Below are positions 10,956-21,883 of a stretch of DNA of 64,000 nt, piece by piece. The notes below the pieces were generated by a model. It saw only the letters and a list, made by a program, of their open reading frames with translations. It did not search any database and had not been told where the DNA came from. The stretch comes from Pseudopyrenochaeta lycopersici (lineage: Eukaryota > Ascomycota > Dothideomycetes > Pleosporales > Pseudopyrenochaetaceae): the NCBI GenBank assembly GCA_003313425.1, contig NHZP01000008.1, forward strand, positions 558,001 through 622,000, given 5' to 3'. The translations under genes and the position numbers were made by a program. The stretch's first letter is position 1. Each line of letters opens with the position of its first letter.

Positions 10956-13899
10956 ATGGTGAAGTCTTATAGGTAACAGACACACGAAGCGCAACCCAGC
11001 AGAGCCGTTCCTGACTGTCGACAGCAAATACGAGCAGACGGATGCTTTTGGCGTGGTCGCTACTGCCTCCTCGAACATTGTTTGGACCCCCGAGGCAACC
11101 ACCCAACCTGGATCGAGTCGATCTGCAGGCGCCGGACGCGCATACGCCGCCGCAAACGAGGAAGTGCTGTGTTGGGACGTGAAGAAGGGCGAGCTGCTAA
11201 GCAGATGGCGCGACTCTACCTGCACAGATGAGGTGACGGTGATATGCCGCAGCGACGTCGACCCGGACGTGTTCGCTGTCGGATACGCAGATGGAAGCAT
11301 ACGAATATGGGATGCGCGCACGTCGACTGTCGTCATCAGCTTCAATGGACACAAGTCTGCTGTCACAGTATTGGCCTTTGACCAGTCTGGCGTGCGGCTA
11401 GCAAGCGGCGCAAAAGACACCGACATTGTCATCTGGGACCTCGTTTCCGAAACTGGCCTGTTCAAGCTGAGAGGGCACAAGGGCCAGATCACTGGGCTGC
11501 ACTTCATACACCCCGCCAATGCGCCTCAAGCAAGCGATGAGAATGGGGGAGAGGTCGACATGGACGCAGACCAAGCATTTTTGCTATCTACAAGCAAAGA
11601 CGCATTGATAAAGATCTGGGATGTAAACACACAACACTGCATCGAAACGCATATCGCCCAAACAAACGGAGAATGCTGGGCCCTGGGTGTATCACCCGAC
11701 AGCAGCGGCTGCATAACTGCTGGCAATGATGGAGAACTCAAAGTATGGGCCGTCGATCTAATCGGCCTTCAAAAAGCAGGTTCAACAATCGGCGAGTCAA
11801 CAGAGCACCAGTTCCTTTCCTCAAGAGGCATATTGTATCGACAAGGTAAGGAGAGGACTCAAGGCATTTCCTGGTACGCAAAGGCAGATTTTATTGCGGT
11901 TCACGGCACAGAGAAAGCTGTTGAGATCTGGCGGATACGGAGCGAGGAAGAGGTTAGGAAAAGTCTGATCAGGAAGCGGAAGAGAAAGCGGGAAAAGGCC
12001 AAAAATGAGACAAACGGCGAGCCGCAAGAGGAGGCTGATGCAGAAGAAAAGACAAACATCGCTGAGGCTGATATAAGCGAAGTCATCGTCCCATATGTAA
12101 CTGTTCGAACGGCAGGGAAGGTCCGGTCAATTTCGTGGATGCAAAGGAGAGGGACCAAGACACCGCACTTATTGGTCGGCACGAACAACAACCTCATCGA
12201 CGTCTATGAAATCCCACGGAAAAGCAAAAGTAAGACCGAGGAAGCGCCTGACTATAATCGCACACTCTCTGTCGAGCTCGCAGGTCACAGAAATGACATG
12301 CGAGCGTTAGCCCTCAGCTCAGACGACCGAATGTTAGCATCCGCATCCAGTGGAGGCCTCAAGATCTGGAACGTGAAGACACAGAACTGTCTGCGTACGT
12401 TAGAATGTGGATACGCGCTGTGTTGCGCCTTCTTACCTGGGGATAAGATCGTAGTTGTGGGCACAAAGGACGGCGACATTGAGCTGTATGATATCGCCGC
12501 TTCGTCCTTGCTCGATAAGATACCGGCCCACGAAGGAGCCGTGTGGACCATGCAGGTCCACCCCGACGGAAAGTCACTCATCACAGGTAGTGCAGACAAG
12601 TCGGTCAAATTCTGGAACTTCGACATTGTACAAGAGGAGATACCAGGAACGAAGCGTACAACTCCACAGCTCAAGCTCATACAGTCACGAATCTTAAAAG
12701 TCAATGATGACGTGCTCAGTGTCCAGTTCTCACCGGATTCGAGGTTGCTCGCTGTTGCTACGCTTGACAATACCGTCAAGGTATTTTTTGTGGACTCACT
12801 TAAGCTCTTTCTCAATCTATATGGGCACAAGCTTCCGGTACTCAACATGTCCATATCAAGCGACAGCAAGCTCATCGCTACATGTTCCGCAGACAAAAAC
12901 GTCCGAATATGGGGTTTAGACTTTGGCGACTGCCACAAAGCGCTCTTTGGCCATGAGGACAGTGTCATGCAAATCTCATTCATCCCACATCCCGTCGATA
13001 GCGATGAGCGGCATCTTTTCTTTAGCGCCAGCAAAGACAAAACGATCAAAAGCTGGGATGGCGACAAATTTGAGCAAATCCAGAAGTTCAAGGGCCACCA
13101 CGGCGAGATCTGGGCGATGACGGTTGCACGGACGGGTGACTTCATCGTTACAGCCAGCCACGACAAAAGCATACGGATCTGGTCTAAGTCTGACGAACCC
13201 ATCTTTCTCGAAGAAGAGCGCGAACGCGAACTCGAAGACATGTACGAGAAGACGTTGGCAACTTCATTAGAGGATGAAGAGCCAATGAATGGTGAACGCG
13301 CTGAGGCAGTCGACGCTTCTAAGCAGACAATCAGCACGCTCACCGCGGGAGAACGCATCCAAGAAGCCCTGGATCTAGGTCTCGCCGATTTAGAAGTCGT
13401 CCGTGCATGGGAAATTCAGCGAAAAACAAACCCTAATATTGCACCACCGCAGCGCAATCCACTCTTCCTTGCCCTGGGAAATATTTCAGCAGAACGACAC
13501 GTCCTCAACACGCTCTCCAAAATTCCCGCAGCCCAACTTCACGACGCACTGCTTGTCCTGCCGTTTTCTTCCCTCCCCGCACTCTTCACTTTCCTTTCAA
13601 TTTGGGTCCAAAAGCAGTGGAATGTCACATTGACATGCCGCGTGCTGTTCTTCATGCTAAAGACTCATCAGAAGCAAATTGTTGCAAGCAGGGAGCTGAA
13701 GACCGTATTGGAATCCATGCGAGCCGACTTGCGAAAGACCCTGACTGGCAACAAAGATCTCATTGGCTTCAATATCGCTGCGCTGCGATTTGTCGGCGAG
13801 CGTGTGGATGACGCGAAGTTGGTGCGGCTGGAAGACGTTGATCGATTAGCAGAAGAGAATAGCAACAGAAAGAAGAGGGGATTTATAGATGTTGCTTAG
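10956..13899 (+). CDS. UTP12: U3 snoRNP WD-repeat protein Utp12/Dip2
   Basis: Predicted 963-residue WD40 protein of the small-subunit processome (UTP-B subcomplex), which acts with U3 snoRNA in 18S rRNA processing in the nucleolus. Exon 1 is only 17 nt (10956-10972), then a 52-nt intron, then exon 2 11025-13899. The first exon gives the conserved MVKSY start, spliced to a KYEQTDAFGVV segment; starting at the first ATG of the long exon would lose it. About twelve WD repeats fill residues 25 to 720, with typical GH...D...WD cores, interrupted near residue 300 by a basic then acidic insert (RKRKRKREK). The last 200 residues form the Utp12 domain used for UTP-B assembly. It is divergent from ARPC2. 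Confidence 0.95.
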
Positions 13900-14388
13900 A
13901 AAGATTTGGAAACTCGATTTGATGGCGTTAATGGCGCCCGTAAAAGGCATAGGTAGTGCATAGCTTCTTTTTATTGTGGAAAAATATAATGTTGACTTGA
14001 GCATGTGAGGTTCTCGATACAGACACTAGAGCGCATATTTGATACCACCTACCGTTCCAACGGATTAGGCTCAGGTTCACATTCATTGGTCGCCCTATGA
14101 ACGCCTTTCTCGCTGGCCCTTCAGCCCGGTATGCTATCTACATAGAGCGAATTCGTGGAAAGGCCCCGCTATGAAAGACGAAAGTGCATTCCTCCACATC
14201 CATAATTAGTAGGAATCAGAATGGGAAGTTCGCATACTGCGCTAGGGGAGAGGCACTGAGAAGAAATGCAAGACAGAACCAGTGTTCATGATGTTCTATT
14301 TTACATGGCGCGTAAGACTATATATTATCATTTCATTATTGCAGGTCTTGACATCTCGCTACTACTACAAGCACTAGCAAAGTCACTC
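13900..14388. other. Convergent 3-prime region, no gene
   Basis: This 489-bp gap lies between the UTP12 stop and the stop of the rhodopsin-like gene, which converge here. It is AT-rich, as expected for terminators, and no ORF in it looks real. Confidence 0.5.
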
Positions 14389-16079
14389 CTACACCCACCG
14401 CCGCATATGGGTCGCACGCGGAACCTGCACGCCCGACTCATCATGCCACTCCTCGTACTTGAATTCGGGGTGCGGATTAATACTCGTATCCCTCCACGCA
14501 TCGTTGCCAATCCGGCCATCAGCGCTCCTCTCCTCTTCTGTCCGCGACCTCGTCAGCTCGGCGAACTCAATGTCCATGTCGACTCTTTTGCGGATCTTGT
14601 TGGAGCCGGAGCCGTAGGTGTCGACGGCGCGTCCGCTGCTGGTGCCGGTCTTGGAGGCGGGGCTCGACGTCCATAGGCCGCGCAGCTTCTGCCCGAATGT
14701 GGTTCGGGATATGCTTTTGATGAAGGTGGGTAGGACGGGGCAACATGCTGCTACGACTGTTCAGGTGTGTTGGCCCGCAGTCAGTCAATGTGCAAGGTGT
14801 TGCTTGGTGATAGGAGAGAACTTACAGCCCAATGCGAGCTCCGGCTCGACCCATTTACCCATCTGGGCTGCACGGTATGTCAAATCTGTATCTATGGAGA
14901 GAATGATGGCGTAGTAGATGCGGCAGGCGGAGCAGATGCATGCCCTAAATTTTTCGTCAGCTTCTTGTACTCCATTGTCCATGCTCTACAATGTGGCCTC
15001 GGTAAAGAAAGTGGTGGTTATATTTGAAGAATGTAGAGGGTTTCTGAACGTACAGGCTGCCAACCAGAAATACGGCACTCAGACCCAACTTTTTCCGTAC
15101 GTCCATTCTCAGGGACCAGATCATTGGTTGTGGAAGGATGATGGTTACCAGATCCGAGAAGCAGTTGATGCTTGCGCAAACGATGTGCACAATGAGCCTA
15201 TGCGGTACGCAGTAGCCCGGAAGCCTACACACACTCCGTCAGTATACCATACATCGTAGTTCCCCGCGAGTCCATGCGTACCGGAAGTCCCACGCCTTCC
15301 GCATCGGTCTGCATGTGAAGAATTGGAATAGGAACAATGTCAGGTAGAACGTGACATTCATAGCAATGAATATATCGATGAACCAACGCAGGAACAGGTT
15401 TGAGTGTGATGCATCAAGTTGGGTTTGTTGTCGGGGAACGACGATGCGTCGGATTTGGAGGATAATGGAGACTTTTAGGGGCAGGGCGACGAGAGCGTAT
15501 ATTGAAGTTGAGATGTGGAATAACTTTTGGTTCAGTCAGCGACAGTCGCCCACAATTGACTTGAGCTGTCATTGTAGAAGAGCAATAAGTGCAAACTGTG
15601 GTTGCCGTCTTCTACGTACCTTTCCAGTTTTGATAGCGAGTCTAACTTTCATGTCCCACTGATGTACACCAAGCGGTAACGCCTCAGTCATGAAAACATT
15701 GACGTGGAAACAAGCAAAACTTATCCACGCAGCGAGCAGCCACCCTAATCGAAATATGCCTATTAGCAAACATTCTCTTCACAGATCTTGCGGAGATCGA
15801 TCACCCATGGAGAGACTCACAATCCTCGGCCAGTATCCTCCTCACAACGAACCTTTTAGTATACAGCCTCATCACTACAAAAAGAGTAGCAAGCGTGAGC
15901 TGCAGTACAGCGAGCTCTGGTGCCGCCAGGTTACTCGGATTCTCAAAATTGGGTGTGACACCTTTTGGTGGCGCGAGGGCAGGGTATTCCAAAAAGGCCG
16001 GTGTGTTCATCACTTCGTACGGGATGGCCGTCTCGCGCTTTCCAAACAAAGCCGGTGTATCCATCACGTTGGATGGCAT
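14389..16079 (-). CDS. Fungal rhodopsin-like integral membrane protein, six exons
   Basis: Predicted 427-residue polytopic protein of the same family as the gene at 1830-3006. Exons: 15821-16079, 15620-15744, 15282-15523, 15054-15224, 14826-14944, 14389-14756; phases close at every junction. Family signatures appear only after splicing: EDWWLLAAW in helix 2, CRPMRKAWDF then LPGYC before helix 5, HRLIVHIVCASINCFSDLVTI-type helix 5, the segment LTYRAAQMGKWVEPEL, and CCPVLPTF at the end of helix 7. A hydrophilic tail of about 110 residues follows. The 15524-15526 acceptor (aag) is poorly preceded by pyrimidines but is forced by an upstream stop. Function unknown; a sensor or receptor role is inference. 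Confidence 0.85.
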
Positions 16080-17050
16080 GGTAGAAAGCTTTCATTCAAC
16101 ATCCGAAGTCTTGGAGAGAAAGTGAAAGCTCGAGGGCTTCGTAGCAACAGATGCGCCGAATCTTCGTGAAGCAATAGGAAAAAGTTCCAAATTAAACGGT
16201 CATGACAGGGCGCGATTCGACGCGCAAGCATATATGTGCCGCACATAATTTACATACTTTAAGACGTGCAGGAGAGATCCTGGGGTCAAATCCATCGCCT
16301 AGTCTAGGCCATGAAAAGCGCACCGTTCCGTTGGTCGAACCAAGTGTTGATCCAAGCATGTGCATTGTGAGCGGTTCGGATCATTACCATTTCGGTAGTA
16401 CATCGCATGTACATCTCACCGAGGGTTAGTACGTTCTAGGAACCAGAGTACATAAGTCGCGATCACGGGGGCCGTATTGGCGTACAACCATTGTAGTTAT
16501 CTGGGGCCAGGAGCTTGCAGTATGCAGGGCCCTGGCCCAAGGCAACGCCACGTTGTCCCAAAGAACGAACGCCCCGCTCCTCGTATGCAGGAACTGTACT
16601 CCATGGAAGATGCATGGCTTCCGGGACAGCGGGATATGTCACCAAGGTAGTGTCAGGTCCCGCTATGCGGGGAAATCAGTGGCCTGCCTTGCATTGAAAG
16701 AGGAAATAGACCCGTCAGAGATGCTTGATGAAAATAAAAGTTTGGGGTGATGCAAGAATTTCGCCATAAAACATGATAACATGGTGGTTACATATGTATA
16801 ATACTGATATTAATCTTGCCCGTAGCCATGCAATTCGTGGAAAGCATGAAGAAAGGTGCTAGGTTGTGAAAGGCCAGAGCAAGTACTGAAACCGTCACGG
16901 GGAATCTTGGAGGCGGGGGGGCGTTCGAATTTATCCTAATCTTAACTCGAGTATCTGTGATCCCACAAACCACAAGTCGTTGCACAAGCGAAGATTCAGT
17001 CAGCTCGGTTCCAGAAACGTTTCGCGCAATGCGAAATCCCGGAAATCGGA
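16080..17050. other. Intergenic region, no supported gene
   Basis: This is the promoter side of the rhodopsin-like gene and the 3-prime side of PRP16. A sequence near 16282 resembles a tRNA B-box (ggggtcaaatcc), but no A-box, acceptor stem or anticodon stem can be built around it. No gene is supported. Confidence 0.5.
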
Positions 17051-20002
17051 TCAGCGCCTTCGAAACTTAGACTTTGCACCAATGACAGGCCGTTTCACAA
17101 CACCATCACCAACGTCTTTCTTTTTAGTCGAACCCGATTTGCTGATCAATGGCCCATGCTCTTCTTCTGCGATTCTGCGTTCTTCTCGGGCCTTGTCTTC
17201 CGCCATCTTCGCTTCTAGCTCTGCTTTACGGTTGAACTCGATCTCGGTAACGCGCTTGTCTCTTGCTGAATAGCCCTTCTCTTTGATCGAATAGAATACA
17301 GCGCCGAGGTCTGCTAGCCAGTGTGGATCCACGGAAGTGACGCAAGACATGTACTCCTTTGATGTGAGAATAAGTTCGTGATAGACCACGTAATCCGGAA
17401 GGTACCCAAGGCCGTAAAGAGCACTGGTAGGGTGAAGTTGAATGGTCACGCTAGTGCGAAGATTGATATATTCTCCGATACCCTTGACTTTCGCAGCTTG
17501 GTGGTAATACCCTGAGCAGATACACTTACGGATGATGTCCCAGTCCGTGCCGCAGCCTATCAGGGGCATCTTCTGCTTCTCCATTATGTCGCGAATCTGA
17601 TCTCGGATTTCTTTTGCTCGCCGGAGCGCCTTTGGATGCAAGAAGTGGCGAATGCACCAGCCATCTGAATAGCCATTCACTTTCCACTGTGTGTAGACAT
17701 GTAGAAGGGTAAGATGATCAGATTCAGGGACAAAAAACTTTTCGCGGGCAGCATCTGACTCCTCTTGACGCTCCTTTGGCCTGTAAAAGACGCTTGGAAC
17801 TGAGAGCATGGCAACGATTGTCAGCATCTCTTCACTACATTCATACTCAACAGCTGTGATTATGAGTTTGGCGAGTGAGGGGTCCATTGGAAATGCTGTC
17901 ATGGTGCGGCCGAGCGGAGTCAGGTCACCTATGTTATCCAACGCTCCAAGAGCCCAGAGGTCAAAGAGTGAAGTCGTGATTGTATCTTGCGGTGGTGGAT
18001 CCATGAAGTCGAAGTCGAGTAGGTCCTTAACACCTAGCGACTTGAGCAGAAGCACGGTATTGGCAAGATTCGTTCGCTGGATCTCCGGAATTGTCGCAAT
18101 ATAGAATTCGTCCCTGAATGCCCTCTCGGTATATAAATGGAAACATTTCCCAGGCCCTGTACGCCCCGCACGGCCAGCGCGCTGAGAGGCATTTGCTTGC
18201 GATATGGGCGTTATCTGAAGAGTATCCATGCCCATTTTAGGATTATACACCTTCAGTTTCGAAAAACCAGAGTCAACAACATACATGATGCCATCGACTG
18301 TCAAACTTGTCTCCGCGATATTAGTCGCTACAATGACCTTCCGCACGCCAGGTGCCGCACGATCAAAGATTTTGGCTTGGAGATCTGCAGGCATTTGACT
18401 GTAGATCGGTAGAATGCTGAGTTTTGGAGGGTCATTGAGGAGTTTTAATCTCTCGGCTACGAGTTCACAAGTGATCTCAATGTCTTCTTGACCTGTCATG
18501 AAGACCAGAATGTCCCCAGGGCCTTGTGAAACATGAATGGCGAGAACTTGCTTGACGGCGCTATCCACGTAATCTTCGCAGGGCGATCGAGAATATTGAA
18601 TGTCGACTGGGAATGTACGGCCTGGAATTATGAACTCCGGCGCACCTCCGTAGAAACGCGAGAACCGCTCAGCGTTCATAGTAGCGGATGTGACAATCAG
18701 CTTGAGATCTCTTCTCCGAGCCAAAACTTTCTTAATGAGCCCCATCAATACGTCCGTGTTCAAGGCCCTCTCGTGTGCCTCGTCCATGATGATGCATGAA
18801 TATTTGTCCAAATCTGATTCGACTAAGGACTCGCGAAGCAAGACACCGTCAGTCATGTACTTGATCTTGGTCTCTTTGCTGGTGCAGTCTTCGAATCGAA
18901 TTGCATAGCCGACCAAACCACCCAGCTTGACAGACATCTCTTCGCTCACTCGCTTTGCAACGCTCATAGCTGCGACACGGCGGGGCTGTGTACACCCAAT
19001 GAGGCCATGCTTGCTATAGCCATCCTCGTAGAGAAATTGGGTCAGCTGGGTAGTCTTTCCAGAGCCTGTCTGGCCGACAACGATAACAACTTGGTTGTCG
19101 CGAATCACGCGTAGAAGGTCTTCGCGGACGGCAAATGCTGGAAGGTATTGTCTCTGCTCGCTAAGCGATTTGCTCTTACTGAACGCGCTTGCGCCTTCCT
19201 GTTTACTGAGATGTTGTGCGAATTTGCTACCTCCTTTGTTCTCTTCCTCGCCCGGCATGGGAGCCGCGCTGTCGGCATCGTCCTCTTTGACTCCCATAAT
19301 ATTGCCCAAGGTAGTTCCTTTGGCACTGGTGGCCTCTTGTGCGTGCTTTTGTCGTTCTTTCTGCTGTCTCTTCTCCTTGACGACTCGACTGCCTCGGCGA
19401 CTGAAGACAGCCATGTCGCTCTGCGGGTCACGTACCGCCGGAACAGGGTCGATCTGTTTTGTGAAGACCTTCTTACCGTCTAGAAATGGCGGTTTGAGGT
19501 CGTGCACGAGTATGTGAACACGCGTACCTTCTTCGTCGTCTTCAAAGTCTGCGTCAAGGTGCCGCCGTTGCGCAACCCCGGATTGCAGCATTCTGTTGGT
19601 CTCCCAGGCGTCCACATCTTTCTGCTTCTGCTGTGCCCTCATGCTCGCACGATTATTCTGCTTCTTCTCGGTCAAAGCAGCCTCTCGCTGCGCATCCAGC
19701 CATGTGCTCTCGGCGCCACCAAAAGGGTTGTGCGTATCATCGCCGAATGTATGTCCGTTTTCCTCGCCGCCATACCAGTCGCGATCAAGTGCCATTGAGT
19801 CGAGCTCCTCGACCAAAGGCTCGGGCCCATCGAAGGTCTCCTGATGTGGAGTTGAGCCATTCTGTTGTATGCGTGGAGTATGCCCTCGTGAAGATGCAGG
19901 AGAGTCGCGGGCATGATTTTGCTTGCGGAACTTGGGACGAGGTGCAATTGAGTATTCTTCGGGGTCGAGCTTGCGCCGCTTCGGACTGTGGCCACGATCC
20001 AT
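17051..20002 (-). CDS. PRP16: DEAH-box pre-mRNA splicing helicase Prp16
   Basis: Predicted 983-residue DEAH/RHA ATPase matching Prp16 (DHX38), which remodels the spliceosome after the first catalytic step. Single exon. Motifs: I GQTGSGKT at about 310-317, Ia [14 protein letters not shown] at about 407-410, [31 protein letters not shown]; then winged-helix, ratchet and OB-fold domains, with a C-terminal basic and Lys-rich tail. The Prp16-type N-terminus has DRDWYGG and THNPFGG motifs, which separate it from Prp2, Prp22 and Prp43. The ATG at 20002 is used; the frame is open further upstream but only to a non-ATG codon. It is divergent from PWP1 across 189 bp. Confidence 0.95.
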   Translation of the reverse strand: MDRGHSPKRRKLDPEEYSIAPRPKFRKQNHARDSPASSRGHTPRIQQNGSTPHQETFDGPEPLVEELDSMALDRDWYGGEENGHTFGDDTHNPFGGAESTWLDAQREAALTEKKQNNRASMRAQQKQKDVDAWETNRMLQSGVAQRRHLDADFEDDEEGTRVHILVHDLKPPFLDGKKVFTKQIDPVPAVRDPQSDMAVFSRRGSRVVKEKRQQKERQKHAQEATSAKGTTLGNIMGVKEDDADSAAPMPGEEENKGGSKFAQHLSKQEGASAFSKSKSLSEQRQYLPAFAVREDLLRVIRDNQVVIVVGQTGSGKTTQLTQFLYEDGYSKHGLIGCTQPRRVAAMSVAKRVSEEMSVKLGGLVGYAIRFEDCTSKETKIKYMTDGVLLRESLVESDLDKYSCIIMDEAHERALNTDVLMGLIKKVLARRRDLKLIVTSATMNAERFSRFYGGAPEFIIPGRTFPVDIQYSRSPCEDYVDSAVKQVLAIHVSQGPGDILVFMTGQEDIEITCELVAERLKLLNDPPKLSILPIYSQMPADLQAKIFDRAAPGVRKVIVATNIAETSLTVDGIMYVVDSGFSKLKVYNPKMGMDTLQITPISQANASQRAGRAGRTGPGKCFHLYTERAFRDEFYIATIPEIQRTNLANTVLLLKSLGVKDLLDFDFMDPPPQDTITTSLFDLWALGALDNIGDLTPLGRTMTAFPMDPSLAKLIITAVEYECSEEMLTIVAMLSVPSVFYRPKERQEESDAAREKFFVPESDHLTLLHVYTQWKVNGYSDGWCIRHFLHPKALRRAKEIRDQIRDIMEKQKMPLIGCGTDWDIIRKCICSGYYHQAAKVKGIGEYINLRTSVTIQLHPTSALYGLGYLPDYVVYHELILTSKEYMSCVTSVDPHWLADLGAVFYSIKEKGYSARDKRVTEIEFNRKAELEAKMAEDKAREERRIAEEEHGPLISKSGSTKKKDVGDGVVKRPVIGAKSKFRRR

Positions 20003-20191
20003 ATTGGCGGCCTGGTTTCCTTTCGCCGACGCTGATGAGAATGGTGATGTCTCGGGGGTCCGCAAATTTATCGATAGGGACGGCAGCTGTCAGCCACATG
20101 TGGCGGGGCAACCAAAATTATTTCGAACTTTTGAAAAGTTCCCCACCCAAGACACGCCCTCACTGCGCCCTTCCTTGACGAGAGTGGCACC
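20003..20191. promoter_or_regulatory. Shared promoter of PRP16 and PWP1 with palindrome
   Basis: Only 189 bp separate these divergent start codons. At 20125-20141 is a perfect inverted repeat, gaactttt and aaaagttc around a single G. It also has heat-shock-element-like GAA/TTC blocks. A shared regulatory role is inference. Confidence 0.55.
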
Positions 20192-21883
20192 ATGTCTATG
20201 ATCACAGCAACAGCATGGGTGCCGCGTGGCTTTGCGGCGCCCTTTCCTTCAAGATACCAGTTCGACGAGGACGAATATGCACGGATATCGAAGCTTGCCA
20301 ACTTGAAATTGGAAGACGCAAAGGAAGAACTTGAGGAAGCGCAGGCTGAGGAAAAGAAAAAGAGTAACAGTGCTTCGGGAAAGACCGTGAAAGCAAAGGA
20401 GGATGAGCGAGTACACCAAACCAATCGCATATACCAAAGCTAATTCAGAACAGGGACAACGATGACGACCTCAAAGAATACGACCTTGAGCACTACGACG
20501 ATGATGTCGCAGAAGACCAGGGCGATACCATGGCCATGTTTGGAAACGTCAAGAATCTGGTATTTCACGAGAACGACGAGGACGATCCGTACATCACAAT
20601 GCAAGAAGGAGAGGAGGAGAGCGACGAGGAGCGGGAAGAGCTTCAGATACTGGCCACAGATAACCTGGTCCTGGCTGGTCGCATAGAAGATGAGGTTGCG
20701 CACCTGGAGGTTTATGTCTACGAGGATGAGGACGACAACCTTTACGTGCATCACGACATTATGTTGCCGGCGATCCCACTCGCTGTCGAGTGGCTAGATC
20801 TCCCGGTCGGGCAATCGGTTGGCACAAGTAATGGCAAAGGCAGCTTTGTGGCAATTGGAACTATGGATCCGGACATCGAGCTCTGGAATCTGGATGTAGT
20901 AGACAGCATGTACCCAGACGCTGTTCTGGGCCAAGGTGCCGAAGACGCAGCGAATGCAGACAAGCCAAAAAAGAAGAAGAAAAAGAAATCTAAGAAGGTG
21001 AATGACGAGTTCCACGTCGACTCGGTACTCTCTCTTGCTGCCAACCGCCACCACAGAAATCTACTTGCCTCCTCGTCCGCGGACAAAACCATCAAGCTGT
21101 GGGATCTAAACACCACAAAGTGCGCCAAGTCATACACCTACCACACAGACAAGGTCTGCTCTGTTGCATGGCATCCTGTCGAGTCTACAGTTCTGCTCAG
21201 TGGTAGCTACGATCGGACAGTAGTTGCAGCGGACATGAGAGCACCCGACGCACAAGCACCCCGATGGGGCGTCGAGAGTGATGTCGAGACTGTCCGGTGG
21301 AACCCTCACGACCCGAACTACTTTTACGTATGTGTGGTAACACAACCTCGCAAAGCAATGCTAACAGTTCCAGGTTTCTACTGAGAATGGAATGATACAT
21401 TACCATGACACTCGTAACGCACCAAAAGAGCCATCGCTCTCGAAACCTGTTTGGGTACTACAAGCCCACGACGAGTCAATCTCCGCCTTCGACATTAACC
21501 CCATCATCTCCGGCTATCTGGTCACAGGGTCCACCGACAAGCAAGTGAAGCTGTGGAACATTCAAGACAGTGGACCAAGCATGGTCGTGGCACGAGATAT
21601 TGGCGTTGGACGAGTATTCTCGACAACCTTTGCTCCCGACAAAGAAGTGGGTTTCCGCTTGGCGGTTGCAGGAAGCAAAGGATCGGTTCAGATCTGGGAC
21701 ACAAGCACGAATGCAGCAGTACGTGCTGCCTTTGCCAGCAAGGTCCCAGAGATCAAGGGAGACGGGAAAGAACGCCTTGTGGGCTTGGATGAGCCTGATA
21801 CTGATTCAGATACTGAAGAGGGCGAGAGTGATGACGGTGAGGACGACGGTGGAGAGAAGGGATGGGAGTCGATGGAGGAGTAA
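20192..21883 (+). CDS. PWP1: WD40 ribosome-biogenesis protein Pwp1
   Basis: Predicted WD-repeat protein of about 527-535 residues matching Pwp1, a nucleolar factor for 60S subunit assembly (5.8S/25S processing). Exon 1 starts at 20192; the last exons are 20449-21327 and 21374-21883. The exon 1 donor is uncertain: 20387 (gtgaaa, 62-nt intron) or 20411 (gtacac, 38-nt intron, unusually short here). The N-terminus ATAWVPRGFA and the DDDLKEYDLE segment are typical, followed by an acidic region, about five WD repeats (for example DKTIKLWD, DKQVKLWN, GSVQIWD), and a very acidic C-terminal tail. A Lys-rich KKKKKKSKK stretch lies near residue 250. It is divergent from PRP16. Confidence 0.93.

Noticed and set aside
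12285..13358. Long minus-strand ORF of 357 codons opposite UTP12
   Set aside because: Antisense to a clear WD-repeat coding exon, Ser-rich and without domain structure.
16256..16310. Possible tRNA suggested by a ggggtcaaatcc B-box-like sequence
   Set aside because: No matching A-box, acceptor stem or anticodon stem could be built around it in either direction.
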